In this document: positions 8,150-15,388 of the stretch, one piece after another
How positions within the stretch are numbered: the stretch's first letter is position 1
How the letters are laid out: the number at the start of each line of letters is the position of its first letter
NCBI GenBank assembly: GCA_005888335.1
Contig: VAWY01000136.1
Span: 1-52,528 of the forward strand
Direction: 5' to 3'
DNA: 52,528 nucleotides
Origin: Actinomycetota bacterium
GTDB lineage: Bacteria > Actinomycetota > Thermoleophilia > Solirubrobacterales > Solirubrobacteraceae
Position numbers and translations under genes: made by a program
The notes under the pieces: model-generated
What the model saw: the letters and a program-made list of their open reading frames with translations, nothing else
Told to the model about the DNA's origin: nothing
The model's database searches: none

Positions 8150-8829
8150 ACGGCGGGCGGAGCGGCGCCGTTGTGCGCCTGGACCACCTCGCCGGTGACG
8201 ACCTCGACCTCGGCCGCCTCGGCCATCGCCAGCACGACGCTCGTCGCCAGGATCCAGGCCAGGGCGATCGTCATCCCGACCGACGCCACGGGCGTGAGCA
8301 GGACGACCGCGAGGGGCGCCGCCGACCAGGCCAGCCAGCGCGGCAGCGCGCGGAACTGGATGGCGACGACGGCGGTGGCGGAGAGCGCGACGGCGAGCCC
8401 GATGGCCGCCGGGCGCATCAGCGTTGTGCTCGTGTCGAACAGCGTCGCGGCGCTCGCGGGCGTGATCGGACCGGGTTGCGCGGCGCGCTCGGCGCCCGCA
8501 TAGATCAGCGCGTCGGCGACCCACGTCACCGCGACCGCGGCGACGCCGCCCGCGAGGGCGAGGTCCGACCAGCGCCCGTTGTCGCCCGCGCGCGAGCGCA
8601 GGCGCCCGCGCAGGACGGCGAAGAACCACAGCAGGAAGAATCCGGCCAGCATGTCGAGGTACGTCGCGAGGACGATGTCGTTGTGGTGGCGGTTGAAATA
8701 CGACGCGATCGCCGGCTTGCGGTCGAAGTAGCCGGGTTGGTGACCCCACTTGAGAAGCGCCACTCCCGCTAGCGCCACGCCTACGACGCCGGTTAGGGGG
8801 ACGAAGCGATCCCAGCGTGATGTGGTCAT
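8107..8829 (-). CDS. Uncharacterised multipass membrane protein
   Basis: 240 aa from ATG 8829, chosen because GGAGGAG stands 5 nt before it; an upstream in-frame ATG at 8910 lacks a ribosome site. About six hydrophobic segments: near 11-25, 52-72, 90-108, 137-160, 163-185 and 187-208. Short polar C-terminal tail. I do not recognise the family. Divergent from the R2-like oxidase gene and overlapping the reductase gene tail to tail. Confidence 0.7.
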   Translation of the reverse strand: MTTSRWDRFVPLTGVVGVALAGVALLKWGHQPGYFDRKPAIASYFNRHHNDIVLATYLDMLAGFFLLWFFAVLRGRLRSRAGDNGRWSDLALAGGVAAVAVTWVADALIYAGAERAAQPGPITPASAATLFDTSTTLMRPAAIGLAVALSATAVVAIQFRALPRWLAWSAAPLAVVLLTPVASVGMTIALAWILATSVVLAMAEAAEVEVVTGEVVQAHNGAAPPAVYRTSSTTLPVARR

Positions 8830-8949
8830 CCAGCTCCTCCTGGCTGTTGAGGCGGCGAGCTCGCCGCGCCCGGTGGCGCGGCGGCTTTCCGGTTCATCCT
8901 CGTCTGCCATGGCGCCGAGTCAAGGTGCATTTACCATGGGTTGTCGGGG

Positions 8950-9783
8950 ATGACGGTCACCGACGCCCAGCCGCTGCTCGGGTACCGGGAGCTCTACGAG
9001 CTCTGGGAGCGCCAGCAGTGGCGCGTCGCCGACCTGGACTTCACGCAGGACCGGATCGACTGGCATGAGCGCTTCCCGCGCGAGCGCCGCGTGGCCGAGC
9101 GCTTCGGGTTGAGCGGCTTCTTCCTGGGCGAGCAGCGGGTGACGCGCGAGCTCGGGCCCATGCTGCGCGCGGCACCGGGGGAGGAGGCGCGGCTGTTCCT
9201 GTCGACGCAGATCGCCGACGAGGCGCGGCACGTCGCGTTCTTCGACCGCTTCTTCGACGAGGTCGGCGTGATGCGCGGCGCCGACCTCGACGAGCGCATC
9301 GAGCGGCTGGACGCGCACCGCGGTGCGGGCTTCACGCTGTGGTTCGACGAGGCGCTCGCGCGCCGCGTCGACCGCCTCGCGGCCGAGCCAGAGGACGCGG
9401 TCGCGATGGTCGAGGCCGTGACGATCTACCACCTCCTGATCGAGGGGACGATCGCCGTGGCCGCGCAGCACTTCATCCTCGCGCGGCTGGAGGCGGAGGG
9501 GACGCTGCCCGGCTTCGTGGAGGGGTTCGGCAACGTGACGCGCGACGAGCACCGCCACGTCGCGTTCGGCGTGCGCTTCCTGCGCGATGCCGTCGAGGCC
9601 GGGCAGGGGGCCGCCGTCCGCCGGGCGGTCGACGAGCTCGAGCCGCATCTGGATTGGGTGATGCTGCCGCCGTCGGCCGAGGGGTGGGACGACGACGCGG
9701 ACCTGCTCGGCTTCACGGTCGGCGAGCGGCGGGCGCTGGCGCGCCGCGAGCTCGGGCGCCGCCTCGCGGTCATCGGGGCGTAA
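8950..9783 (+). CDS. R2-like ferritin-fold oxidase (ribonucleotide reductase R2 / R2lox family)
   Basis: 277 aa from ATG 8950; a TTG at 8941 in frame is an alternative. Carboxylate-bridged dimetal signature: E61 in FLGEQR, E91 and H94 in DEARH, E165 in HLLIEG, E200 and H203 in DEHRH. This is the ligand set of class I R2 subunits and R2-like ligand-binding oxidases (Mn/Fe). No nrdA/E lies nearby, and the protein is shorter than a typical R2, so an oxidase such as R2lox is more likely than an RNR subunit. Substrate unknown; the neighbouring lipid-oxidation genes fit a hydrophobic ligand. Confidence 0.82.
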   Translation: MTVTDAQPLLGYRELYELWERQQWRVADLDFTQDRIDWHERFPRERRVAERFGLSGFFLGEQRVTRELGPMLRAAPGEEARLFLSTQIADEARHVAFFDRFFDEVGVMRGADLDERIERLDAHRGAGFTLWFDEALARRVDRLAAEPEDAVAMVEAVTIYHLLIEGTIAVAAQHFILARLEAEGTLPGFVEGFGNVTRDEHRHVAFGVRFLRDAVEAGQGAAVRRAVDELEPHLDWVMLPPSAEGWDDDADLLGFTVGERRALARRELGRRLAVIGA

Positions 9784-9821
9784 GCGGCCGCGGCCACTGG
9801 CCTCGTATCCTGCGTGCGCTG

Positions 9822-11675
9822 ATGACGGCAGGGTCGATTCCCGGCGCGTCGGCGACGGGCGCCGCCGCCTTCGAGGTCGAGCGCTTCGAATGGCGGGCGC
9901 CCGACCGGCTCGAGCTCACGGGGCGCTGGTTCGGCGTGCGCGGGCTGCGCTTCGTGCGGCCCTCGCTCGAGCTGCACGGCGCCGGCGATCGCCGGCGCCT
10001 GCTCGCGCTGCTCGAGCACAAGCCGTGGGCGGCGGACGACGGCGAGCTCTGGATCGCCGCGTTCCCGTGGGAGGGCGAGCCGGCCGACTTCGACAGCGCG
10101 GAGCTCGCGGTCGGCCCGAGCGTGGTCGTCACGCTGGAGCCGCCGACCGCGCCCGGCGGGCGGCGCCGGCGGCCCGGCGCGGCGGCCGCGGCGCGCGACC
10201 GCGTGCGCGCCGAGCGGGAGCGGGACGCGGCGCTGGACGCGCGCGACAGCGCCGTCCGCGAGCGTGAGGCGCTGCAGGACGAGCGCGATGCGGCGGTTGC
10301 GGCGCGCGACGCGGCGCTGCGCGAGCGCGACACGCTCGCGCGCGCAGCCGACGCTCGCGTCGAGGCGCGCGTCGCCGACGTGCGCGAAGAGCTCGAAGGG
10401 CGCCCGGCGCGCGCGGAGCTCGACGCCGTAGAGCGCGAGCGCGACGAGGCGCTGCGCGCGCACGATGTCGCGATGGCGGAGCGCGACGCGTTGCTCGGCG
10501 CCCGCGACGCCGCGCTGGCCGAACGCGACGCGGCGGTCCGGGCGCGCGACGCCGCCCTTGAGGATCGCGACGCGCCGGTTCGCGAGCGCGACACGGCGCT
10601 GGCCGAGCGCGACGCGGCCGTGGAGGCGCGCGACGCGGCGCTCGGCGACCGCGAGGCGGTCCGGCGCCGCGCGCGCGAGCTGCTCTCGCGCTACGAGGCG
10701 GCCATCGCGGCACAGGAGGAGCTCGTCCGCGAGCGAGACGCCCTCGTCGCCACGCAGGACGCCGGACATGACGCGCCCCGCGCCGACGGCAGCCTGGTGG
10801 CCGAGCGTGATGCGGCGCTGGCCGAGCGCGACGAGGTCGGCCGGGAGCGCGACGCGCTGGTCGCCGAGCGCGACGAGGTCGGCCGGGAGCGCGACGCGCT
10901 GGTCGCCGAGCGCGACGAGGTCGGCCGGGAGCGCGACGCGCTGGTCGCCGAGCGCGACGTGGCGCTTGCCGAGCGCGACGCGCTGCTTGCCGAGCGCGAC
11001 CCGGCCGACCAAGACCGAGCCACGGCGCTGGCAGAGCGCGACGCGGCGCTTGCCGAGCGCGACGCGCTGCTTGCCGAGCGCGACCCGGCCGACCAAGACC
11101 GAGCCACGGCGCTGGCAGAGCGCGACGCGCTGCTCGCCGAACGCGACAAGGCCGATCGAGAGCGCGCCACCGCGCTGGCCGAGCGCGACGCGGCCGACCG
11201 AGCACGCGACGCTGCGCTCGCCGAACGCGACGCGCTCCTCGCTGAGCGCGACGACGCGCTCCGCGCGCGCGACGCGGCGCTCGCCCGGCGCGACGCTGCG
11301 CTCGCCAGAGGCCACGCGCCGCGCGAGCACGAGACCGGCCGGCGTCGCGGCGAGGCGCCGCTCGCCTACGGCGACGCCGCGCTCCGCGAGCGCGATGCCG
11401 CACTCGCTGAGCGGGACGCGGCGTACCGAGCGCACGACGCCGCGCTGGCCGAGCGGGATGCCGCGCTCGCGGCACACGAGGGGCTCGTGCGCGAGCGCGA
11501 CAGCGCCGTCGCCGAGCGCGACGCCGCCCTGGCCGCCGGGCCGCGCCAGCCGCCGGTCGCGTCCGGGCTCTCCCAGCGCTCGACCGTCGTCAGCTGGGCG
11601 CCGCGCCTCCTCGCGCTCGGCGCGCTGGCGATCCTGCTGATCATCCTGGCGATCCTGATCCACGGCGTCGCCTGA
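9822..11675 (+). CDS. Tail-anchored repetitive coiled-coil protein
   Basis: 617 aa; ATG 9822 follows TATCCT by 10 nt. Residues 1-110 form a compact non-repetitive domain (FEWRAPDRLELTGRWFG... FPWEGEPADFD) that I cannot assign. Residues about 120-570 are a long, highly charged coiled coil built on seven-residue units of the form ERDAALA, with three exact 42-bp DNA copies and an 84-bp duplication. The C-terminus has one strongly hydrophobic segment (about 595-615, LLALGALAILLIILAILI) and only a few residues after it. That predicts a C-tail-anchored protein with its rod in the cytoplasm. It overlaps the convergent zinc-protein gene by 35 bp. A scaffold or spacer role is inference. Confidence 0.82.
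   Translation: MTAGSIPGASATGAAAFEVERFEWRAPDRLELTGRWFGVRGLRFVRPSLELHGAGDRRRLLALLEHKPWAADDGELWIAAFPWEGEPADFDSAELAVGPSVVVTLEPPTAPGGRRRRPGAAAAARDRVRAERERDAALDARDSAVREREALQDERDAAVAARDAALRERDTLARAADARVEARVADVREELEGRPARAELDAVERERDEALRAHDVAMAERDALLGARDAALAERDAAVRARDAALEDRDAPVRERDTALAERDAAVEARDAALGDREAVRRRARELLSRYEAAIAAQEELVRERDALVATQDAGHDAPRADGSLVAERDAALAERDEVGRERDALVAERDEVGRERDALVAERDEVGRERDALVAERDVALAERDALLAERDPADQDRATALAERDAALAERDALLAERDPADQDRATALAERDALLAERDKADRERATALAERDAADRARDAALAERDALLAERDDALRARDAALARRDAALARGHAPREHETGRRRGEAPLAYGDAALRERDAALAERDAAYRAHDAALAERDAALAAHEGLVRERDSAVAERDAALAAGPRQPPVASGLSQRSTVVSWAPRLLALGALAILLIILAILIHGVA
10821..10946 (+). repeat. Three exact 42-bp tandem repeats inside the coiled-coil gene
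   Basis: Units 10821-10862, 10863-10904 and 10905-10946 are identical base for base, each coding 14 residues (AERDEVGRERDALV). Perfect identity, including third positions, implies recent expansion or homogenisation. Confidence 0.92.
10961..11128 (+). repeat. 84-bp tandem duplication inside the coiled-coil gene
   Basis: 10961-11044 is repeated at 11045-11128. Each unit codes 28 residues including the segment DPADQDRATALAERD. The copies are essentially identical. Confidence 0.88.
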
Positions 11676-11925
11676 GCCGCGCGAGCAGGCCGGGCCTGCG
11701 CGGCTCGACCTCCTCGCGCAGCGGCAGCCGCCCGGCGCGCCGGGCGTTGAGCACGCACGCCTTGTGCGCGTGACGCCGCTGCGACGGATCGCCCTCGGGC
11801 AGCACGAGCAGGTGCTCGCTCAGCGCGGGGAGCAGCCCGCCGCAGAGCGGGCACCGGTACGTCGAGGGCTTGGTGTTGCTGGCCGGCCGCACCGCGTACC
11901 AGCGAGCGTCGCGAAACTCGGCCAT
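11641..11925 (-). CDS. Small zinc-binding protein, conserved hypothetical
   Basis: 94 aa. Core: YAVRPAS, then YRCPLCGG with a CxxC, SEHLLVLPEGD, RRHAHKACV and GRLPLREEV. CxxC followed by HxHxxC suggests one zinc site. I recognise the layout as a conserved hypothetical of high-GC actinobacteria but know no function. Basic C-terminal tail. It overlaps the coiled-coil gene tail to tail by 35 bp. Confidence 0.75.
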   Translation of the reverse strand: MAEFRDARWYAVRPASNTKPSTYRCPLCGGLLPALSEHLLVLPEGDPSQRRHAHKACVLNARRAGRLPLREEVEPRRPGLLARLRRRRGSGSPG

Positions 11926-12066
11926 GCAGACATGGTGAGCGTCCGGCCGCGCTCACGCCGCCAGCCGCGGGCCTGCAGCGCCGCGAACGCCGCAACCACG
12001 ACCGCCTGGATCCGTGTCGATGACCTCGAAGGTAATGCGCGATAAGACCGGTTATGACGCCTGGCG

Positions 12067-12101
12067 GCTCGCCGTCGCCGAGCGGAGCGGCGACGGCGAG
12101 C
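12067..12101 (-). terminator. Strong hairpin terminator after the HYR/FIMAH gene
   Basis: GCTCGCCGTCGCC (12067-12079), a 9-nt loop, then the exact complement GGCGACGGCGAGC (12089-12101). It begins 9 nt after the stop of the minus-strand gene at 12110. There is no U-tract, as is common in high-GC actinobacteria. Confidence 0.75.
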
Positions 12102-12109
12102 TTGGCGAT

Positions 12110-13387
12110 CTAGCAGCCGACGACGTTGCCGATGCGCGAGGCGTCGGACTCGATCCGCGCGGCCTGCGCGGTTGTCAGGCTCTTGCCCGACTGCGCGCGC
12201 GCCTTGTTGCCCAGCGCGTTCAGCGACCCGCACGCGGCGCTGGTGTTGTCGCGCGCCAGCGCGGACTGGGCCGACTGCGTCGTCGCCGACAGGCTGTTGC
12301 CGGGCCCGAGCCCGGCGACGAACGAGGCCAGCGCGTCGAGCTGCGCCGCGGCGCCCGCGACGTGGACCCTGAAGCTCGCGCGGCCGTGGTTGCCGTGCGC
12401 GTCGCGCGCGCTGCACGTCACGACCGTGTCGCCGATCGCGAAGGTCGAGCCGGACGCCGGCGAGCACGAGGCCGGCAGCGGGCCGTCGACCGTGTCGTCG
12501 GCGGTCGCGCCGAAGGTCGTCACCGCGCCTGACCGGCCGGTCGCGTCGAGCGTGCGATCGCCGGGGACCGTCACGGTCGGCGGCGTCGTGTCGCGCACGG
12601 TGACGTCGAAGTGCGCGCTGCCATCGTTACCGGCCGCGTCGCTGGCGGTGCAGGTCACCCGCGTGGTGCCGAAGCCGAAGCTCGAGCCAGACGCGGGCGA
12701 GCACGACGCGGGCACGGAGCCGTCCACGGCGTCGTCGGCGGTCGCGCTGAAGGTCGCGACGGCCCCGGAAGGACCGGTCGCCTCGATCGTCTCGTCGGCC
12801 GGCACGACGACGTCCGGCGGCGTGGCGTCGTCCGGCGCGAGGTAGGTCGCCTGCAGGTCGAAGTACGACACGAACCCGTAGTCGGCCGCCCACGCGGCGA
12901 CGACGTTCGGCCCGTTCGGGTTCAGGTAGGCGTCGTCGACGTCGGCCTGGATGCCGCCCTGGTTGCAGTAGCCGTCGCTCTTCGAGGCGACGAGGTGCCC
13001 GTTGACCCACACGTCGGAGTAGTTGTCGACCGTGCCCGAGATGTGCAGGGCGTGCGCTCCGGCCGGAAGCGTGAAGGTCTTGCGGACGAAGACCCGGCCG
13101 CCGTTCGGGAAGGACGTCCCGGGCGCGGGAAAGCCGCACAAGCCGTCCTCGTTGCCGAACGGTCCGCGGAGCTCGGGCCACGACGCGTCGTCGAAGCCGG
13201 GCTGCTCCCAGCCGGCCACCGGATCCGGTCCCGACGGGCCGTTGACGATGGCCCTCCAGGTCGAGCCGTCGCCGAACGCGGTCGCGGGCGTCGCGGCCGC
13301 GACCGGCCCGGCGGCAATCAGCGCGCCCGCGAGCGCGGCGACGAGGGCGAGCAGAGCCCTCGCAGCACGGTTTGCGTGTCGAGTCAT
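12110..13387 (-). CDS. Secreted protein with jelly-roll-like, two HYR and C-terminal FIMAH domains
   Basis: 425 aa from ATG 13387 (GGAGG 6 nt upstream; a longer frame to 13465 lacks this). Sec signal peptide 1-31 (ALLALVAALAGALIAAGPVAAA). Residues about 33-180 resemble a carbohydrate-binding/galactose-binding jelly roll (WEQPGFDDASWPE, VWVNG). Two Ig-like HYR modules follow at about 182-265 and 266-347, each with VTCxAxDAxGN. The C-terminal 75 residues (GPGNSL, AACGSLNALGNK, AQSGKSLT, terminal Cys) match the FIMAH type of tail domain. Extracellular adhesion or glycan binding is likely; ligand unknown. Followed by a strong hairpin. Confidence 0.83.
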   Translation of the reverse strand: MTRHANRAARALLALVAALAGALIAAGPVAAATPATAFGDGSTWRAIVNGPSGPDPVAGWEQPGFDDASWPELRGPFGNEDGLCGFPAPGTSFPNGGRVFVRKTFTLPAGAHALHISGTVDNYSDVWVNGHLVASKSDGYCNQGGIQADVDDAYLNPNGPNVVAAWAADYGFVSYFDLQATYLAPDDATPPDVVVPADETIEATGPSGAVATFSATADDAVDGSVPASCSPASGSSFGFGTTRVTCTASDAAGNDGSAHFDVTVRDTTPPTVTVPGDRTLDATGRSGAVTTFGATADDTVDGPLPASCSPASGSTFAIGDTVVTCSARDAHGNHGRASFRVHVAGAAAQLDALASFVAGLGPGNSLSATTQSAQSALARDNTSAACGSLNALGNKARAQSGKSLTTAQAARIESDASRIGNVVGC

Positions 13388-13482
13388 GTATCGCCTCCAG
13401 CGGGGTGGGGAAACCCTCGTCTGGAGATCGGCAGGTCGGCGTCTGTCTGTAGCGGACGCCTTCACAAGCCGACCGGGCGCCC

Positions 13483-13926
13483 ATGGCCGTCGACGTCACG
13501 ACAGAGATCGAGATCCGCCGCCCGCGCGCCGACGTCGCCGCGTACGCCGCCGACCCGGTCAACGCGACCACGTGGTACGAGAACATCAAGAGCGTCGAGC
13601 TCAAGACGCCGCCCCCGGTGGCGCAGGGCTCGCGCGTCGCGTTCGTCGCCGAGTTCCTCCGCCGCCGTCTCTCGTACACCTACGAGATCACCGAGCTCGT
13701 CCCCGGCGAGCGCCTGGTCATGAGGACCGCCGACGGCCCGTTCGCCATGGAGACGACCTACGTCTGGGCCGACACGGCGGACGGCGCGACGCGGATGACC
13801 CTGCGCAATCGCGGCGAGCCCGCCGGGTTCTCGCGGATCATGGCGCCGTTCATGGTGACCGCCATGCGCCGGGCCAACACGAAGGACCTGCGCCGCCTCA
13901 AGGCGGTGCTCGAGTCGCGAGCTTGA
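13483..13926 (+). CDS. SRPBCC/START-like domain protein
   Basis: 147 aa covering a single helix-grip (polyketide cyclase/START-like) domain. Typical starts and turns: EIEIRRPRADVAAYAADP, then TTWYENIKSV, and ELVPGERLVMRT in the middle strands. Likely binds a small hydrophobic ligand; no catalytic residues can be named. Divergent from the HYR/FIMAH gene, convergent with the VOC gene. Confidence 0.8.
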   Translation: MAVDVTTEIEIRRPRADVAAYAADPVNATTWYENIKSVELKTPPPVAQGSRVAFVAEFLRRRLSYTYEITELVPGERLVMRTADGPFAMETTYVWADTADGATRMTLRNRGEPAGFSRIMAPFMVTAMRRANTKDLRRLKAVLESRA

Positions 13927-13949
13927 GCTCGACGCGCCGGGACGGCACG

Positions 13950-14417
13950 TCAGGTCGTGCCGGCCATCGCCGCCTGGGCGCGCTCCGCCATCTCCTCCGG
14001 GCTCACGTCTTCGACGTGCGTCGCGAGCTCCCACACGTGGCCGAACGGGTCGACGAGCCGGCACCAGCGATCGCCCCAGAACATGTTCTCGACGGGCGAG
14101 TGCGCCGTCGCCCCGGCGTCGACGGCCCGCTGGAAGACCGCGTCGACGTCCTCGACGTAGACGTAGAGCCCGACGCCGGTCGCACCCGTGCGCTTCGGTG
14201 GCCGGTACGGCGAGCCCGGAAACTCGTCGGCGAGCATGAACTGCGAGCCGCCCAGCTGCATCGAGGCATGCGCGACCTTGCCGTCGGGCCCGTCCATGCG
14301 GAGCCGCTCCTCCGCGCCGAACGCGCGGCGATAGAAGTCGATCGCGCCGGCGGCGTCGTCGAGAACGAGGTACGGCGTGAGCGTCTGGGCGCCCTCGGGA
14401 ATCGGCTGAACAGGCAT
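13950..14417 (-). CDS. VOC family protein (PhnB/glyoxalase-like)
   Basis: 155 aa with one pair of beta-alpha-beta-beta-beta modules: LTPYLVLDDAAGAIDFYRRAFGAEE, MLADEFPGS, WGDRWCRLVDPFGHVWELATH. Members bind a divalent metal and act as glyoxalases, dioxygenases or resistance proteins; this group is generally uncharacterised. Third gene of the ArsR-AHSA1-VOC operon. Its ATG is 6 nt after TAGGGT, whose first three bases are the stop codon of the preceding gene, so it may also have its own leaderless transcript. Confidence 0.83.
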   Translation of the reverse strand: MPVQPIPEGAQTLTPYLVLDDAAGAIDFYRRAFGAEERLRMDGPDGKVAHASMQLGGSQFMLADEFPGSPYRPPKRTGATGVGLYVYVEDVDAVFQRAVDAGATAHSPVENMFWGDRWCRLVDPFGHVWELATHVEDVSPEEMAERAQAAMAGTT

Positions 14418-14423
14418 GTCGCC

Positions 14424-14429
14424 ACCCTA
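14424..14429 (-). promoter_or_regulatory. -10-like TAGGGT overlapping the upstream TAG stop
   Basis: Minus-strand TAGGGT (14429-14424) contains the AHSA1 stop codon TAG and lies 6 nt before the VOC ATG. There is no Shine-Dalgarno sequence between. Candidate internal leaderless promoter. Confidence 0.35.
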
Positions 14430-14909
14430 CGCCGCACGCGCGACGTCGGCGAAGAGCCGCAGGCCGCCGGCCCAGCCGCCGGGCGACCCGACGGCGTCGC
14501 GCATCTCCTCCCAGCCCTCGCCGTGGCGATCGAGGTTGCGGTGTTCGAGCTCGACGCGCGTGCGGTCAGGCGCCTCGCTGACGAAGCGCACCTCGACCTC
14601 GCTCGTCTTCTCGAGGTCGGTCTCCAGCTTCCAGTGCGTGGTGATGTCCCAGCTGATGACGAAGCGGTTCGGCGGCTCGTAGGCGAGCACGCGCGCCCAG
14701 CGACACTCGCTGCCGTCGACGCCGCGGTCGTAGACGTGGCCGCCCTCGCGCGGCTCGAAGACCATCTCGGCGAGCTCTGCCTCGAGGATGTGATGGTCCG
14801 GCGGCCACCACGTGCCCATGTCGTCGGTGAACACCGAGAACGCCCGCTCGATCGGCGCGTCGACGACGACCGACGTCCGAACCGACGTGTCCGCGGCCTG
14901 CGTGGTCAT
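14427..14909 (-). CDS. AHSA1/SRPBCC domain protein
   Basis: 160 aa. Activator-of-Hsp90-like START domain: VVVDAPIERAFSVFTDDMGTWWP, RWARVLAYEPPNRFVISWDI, RTRVELEHRNLDRHGEGW. In actinobacteria and firmicutes such proteins are commonly encoded right after an ArsR regulator, as here (4-bp ATGA overlap with ArsR). Probably binds the hydrophobic inducer or a related molecule. Ligand unknown. Confidence 0.85.
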   Translation of the reverse strand: MTTQAADTSVRTSVVVDAPIERAFSVFTDDMGTWWPPDHHILEAELAEMVFEPREGGHVYDRGVDGSECRWARVLAYEPPNRFVISWDITTHWKLETDLEKTSEVEVRFVSEAPDRTRVELEHRNLDRHGEGWEEMRDAVGSPGGWAGGLRLFADVARAA

Positions 14910-15223
14910 GAGACCTCCTCGTCCGTCCGCTCGACGGCCGTCTTGAAGGCCGCCAGGGCTTGATTCCAGAACCGGTCGAGGTAGGCGCGCAGCGCGCCGA
15001 CCCCGTCCGGGTCGAGCTGGTAGATGCGGCGATTGCCCGCGGGCCGGTCGATCACGAGGCCCGCGTCCTTGAGCACCTTGAGGTGCTGTGAGACCGCGGG
15101 CCGGCTGACCGGCAGCTCGCGCGCCAGCTCGCCGACGGCACGCGGGCGCTCGGCGAGGCGCTCGAAGATCGCTCGCCTCGTCGGGTCCCCCAGTGCCGCC
15201 AATCCGCCTTCGTAAGTTTTCAC
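14906..15223 (-). CDS. ArsR-family HTH regulator (metal-independent type)
   Basis: 105 aa, winged helix: ALGDPTRRAIFERLAERP, recognition region VSRPAVSQHLKVLKDAGLV, wing RPAGNRRIYQLD. The metal-binding ELCVCDL motif of ArsR/SmtB is absent, so it probably senses something other than metals or works with its AHSA1 partner. The GTG start at 15223 has no ribosome site and lies 8 nt after the TAGGCT -10, implying a leaderless message. Palindromes over the start codon and the -10 suggest autorepression. Confidence 0.87.
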   Translation of the reverse strand: MKTYEGGLAALGDPTRRAIFERLAERPRAVGELARELPVSRPAVSQHLKVLKDAGLVIDRPAGNRRIYQLDPDGVGALRAYLDRFWNQALAAFKTAVERTDEEVS

Positions 15224-15260
15224 TTACGGTAAGCCTAGGCTAACCAATGACCGCTGTCAA
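15211..15260 (-). promoter_or_regulatory. ArsR promoter with two dyad operators, leaderless
   Basis: Read on the minus strand: -35 TTGACA (15260-15255), exactly 17 nt, -10 TAGGCT (15237-15232), then 8 nt to the GTG at 15223. Dyad one, GGTaAGCCTAGGCTaACC (15228-15245), covers the -10. Dyad two, CGTAAGT-TTTC-ACTTACG (15211-15228), covers the start codon. Both would block initiation when bound by the ArsR product. Confidence 0.72.
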
Positions 15261-15386
15261 GCCGCCCCGCGTGACCGAGATCACGAAGGTGCCCGGCCGC
15301 GGGCACGCGCTGACCATCGAAGGCGGGCTGGCGCGAGGTGGCCGAGGCCGCGCTCGTTCGTGAAGCGACTCGTGGAGGCGGCGGCG
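15247..15386 (+). pseudogene. Relic of an alpha/beta-hydrolase C-terminus, two frame breaks
   Basis: 15271-15327 reads VTEITKVPGRGHALTIEGG, the C-terminal catalytic-His segment (GRGH) typical of esterase/haloperoxidase-like alpha/beta hydrolases. After a 1-nt shift at 15328 it continues WREVAEAAL (15329-15355). After another at 15356 it reads FVKRLVEAA (15357-15383). Together these make the expected tail of such a hydrolase in three frames. The rest of the gene is gone. It lies between the ArsR promoter and the convergent SDR end. Confidence 0.62.
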
Positions 15387-15388
15387 CC

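Noticed and set aside
9339..9783. Upstream extension of the coiled-coil frame to 9339
   Set aside because: Overlaps the R2-like oxidase gene out of frame; Arg-rich shadow before ATG 9822.
10821..11128. Tandem repeats considered as CRISPR or satellite DNA
   Set aside because: Units are in-frame heptad codons without spacers, inside a clear coding sequence.
9426..11663. 745-codon antisense frame on the coiled-coil gene
   Set aside because: Mirror of the repeats; the composition follows from GAGCGCGAC units read backwards.
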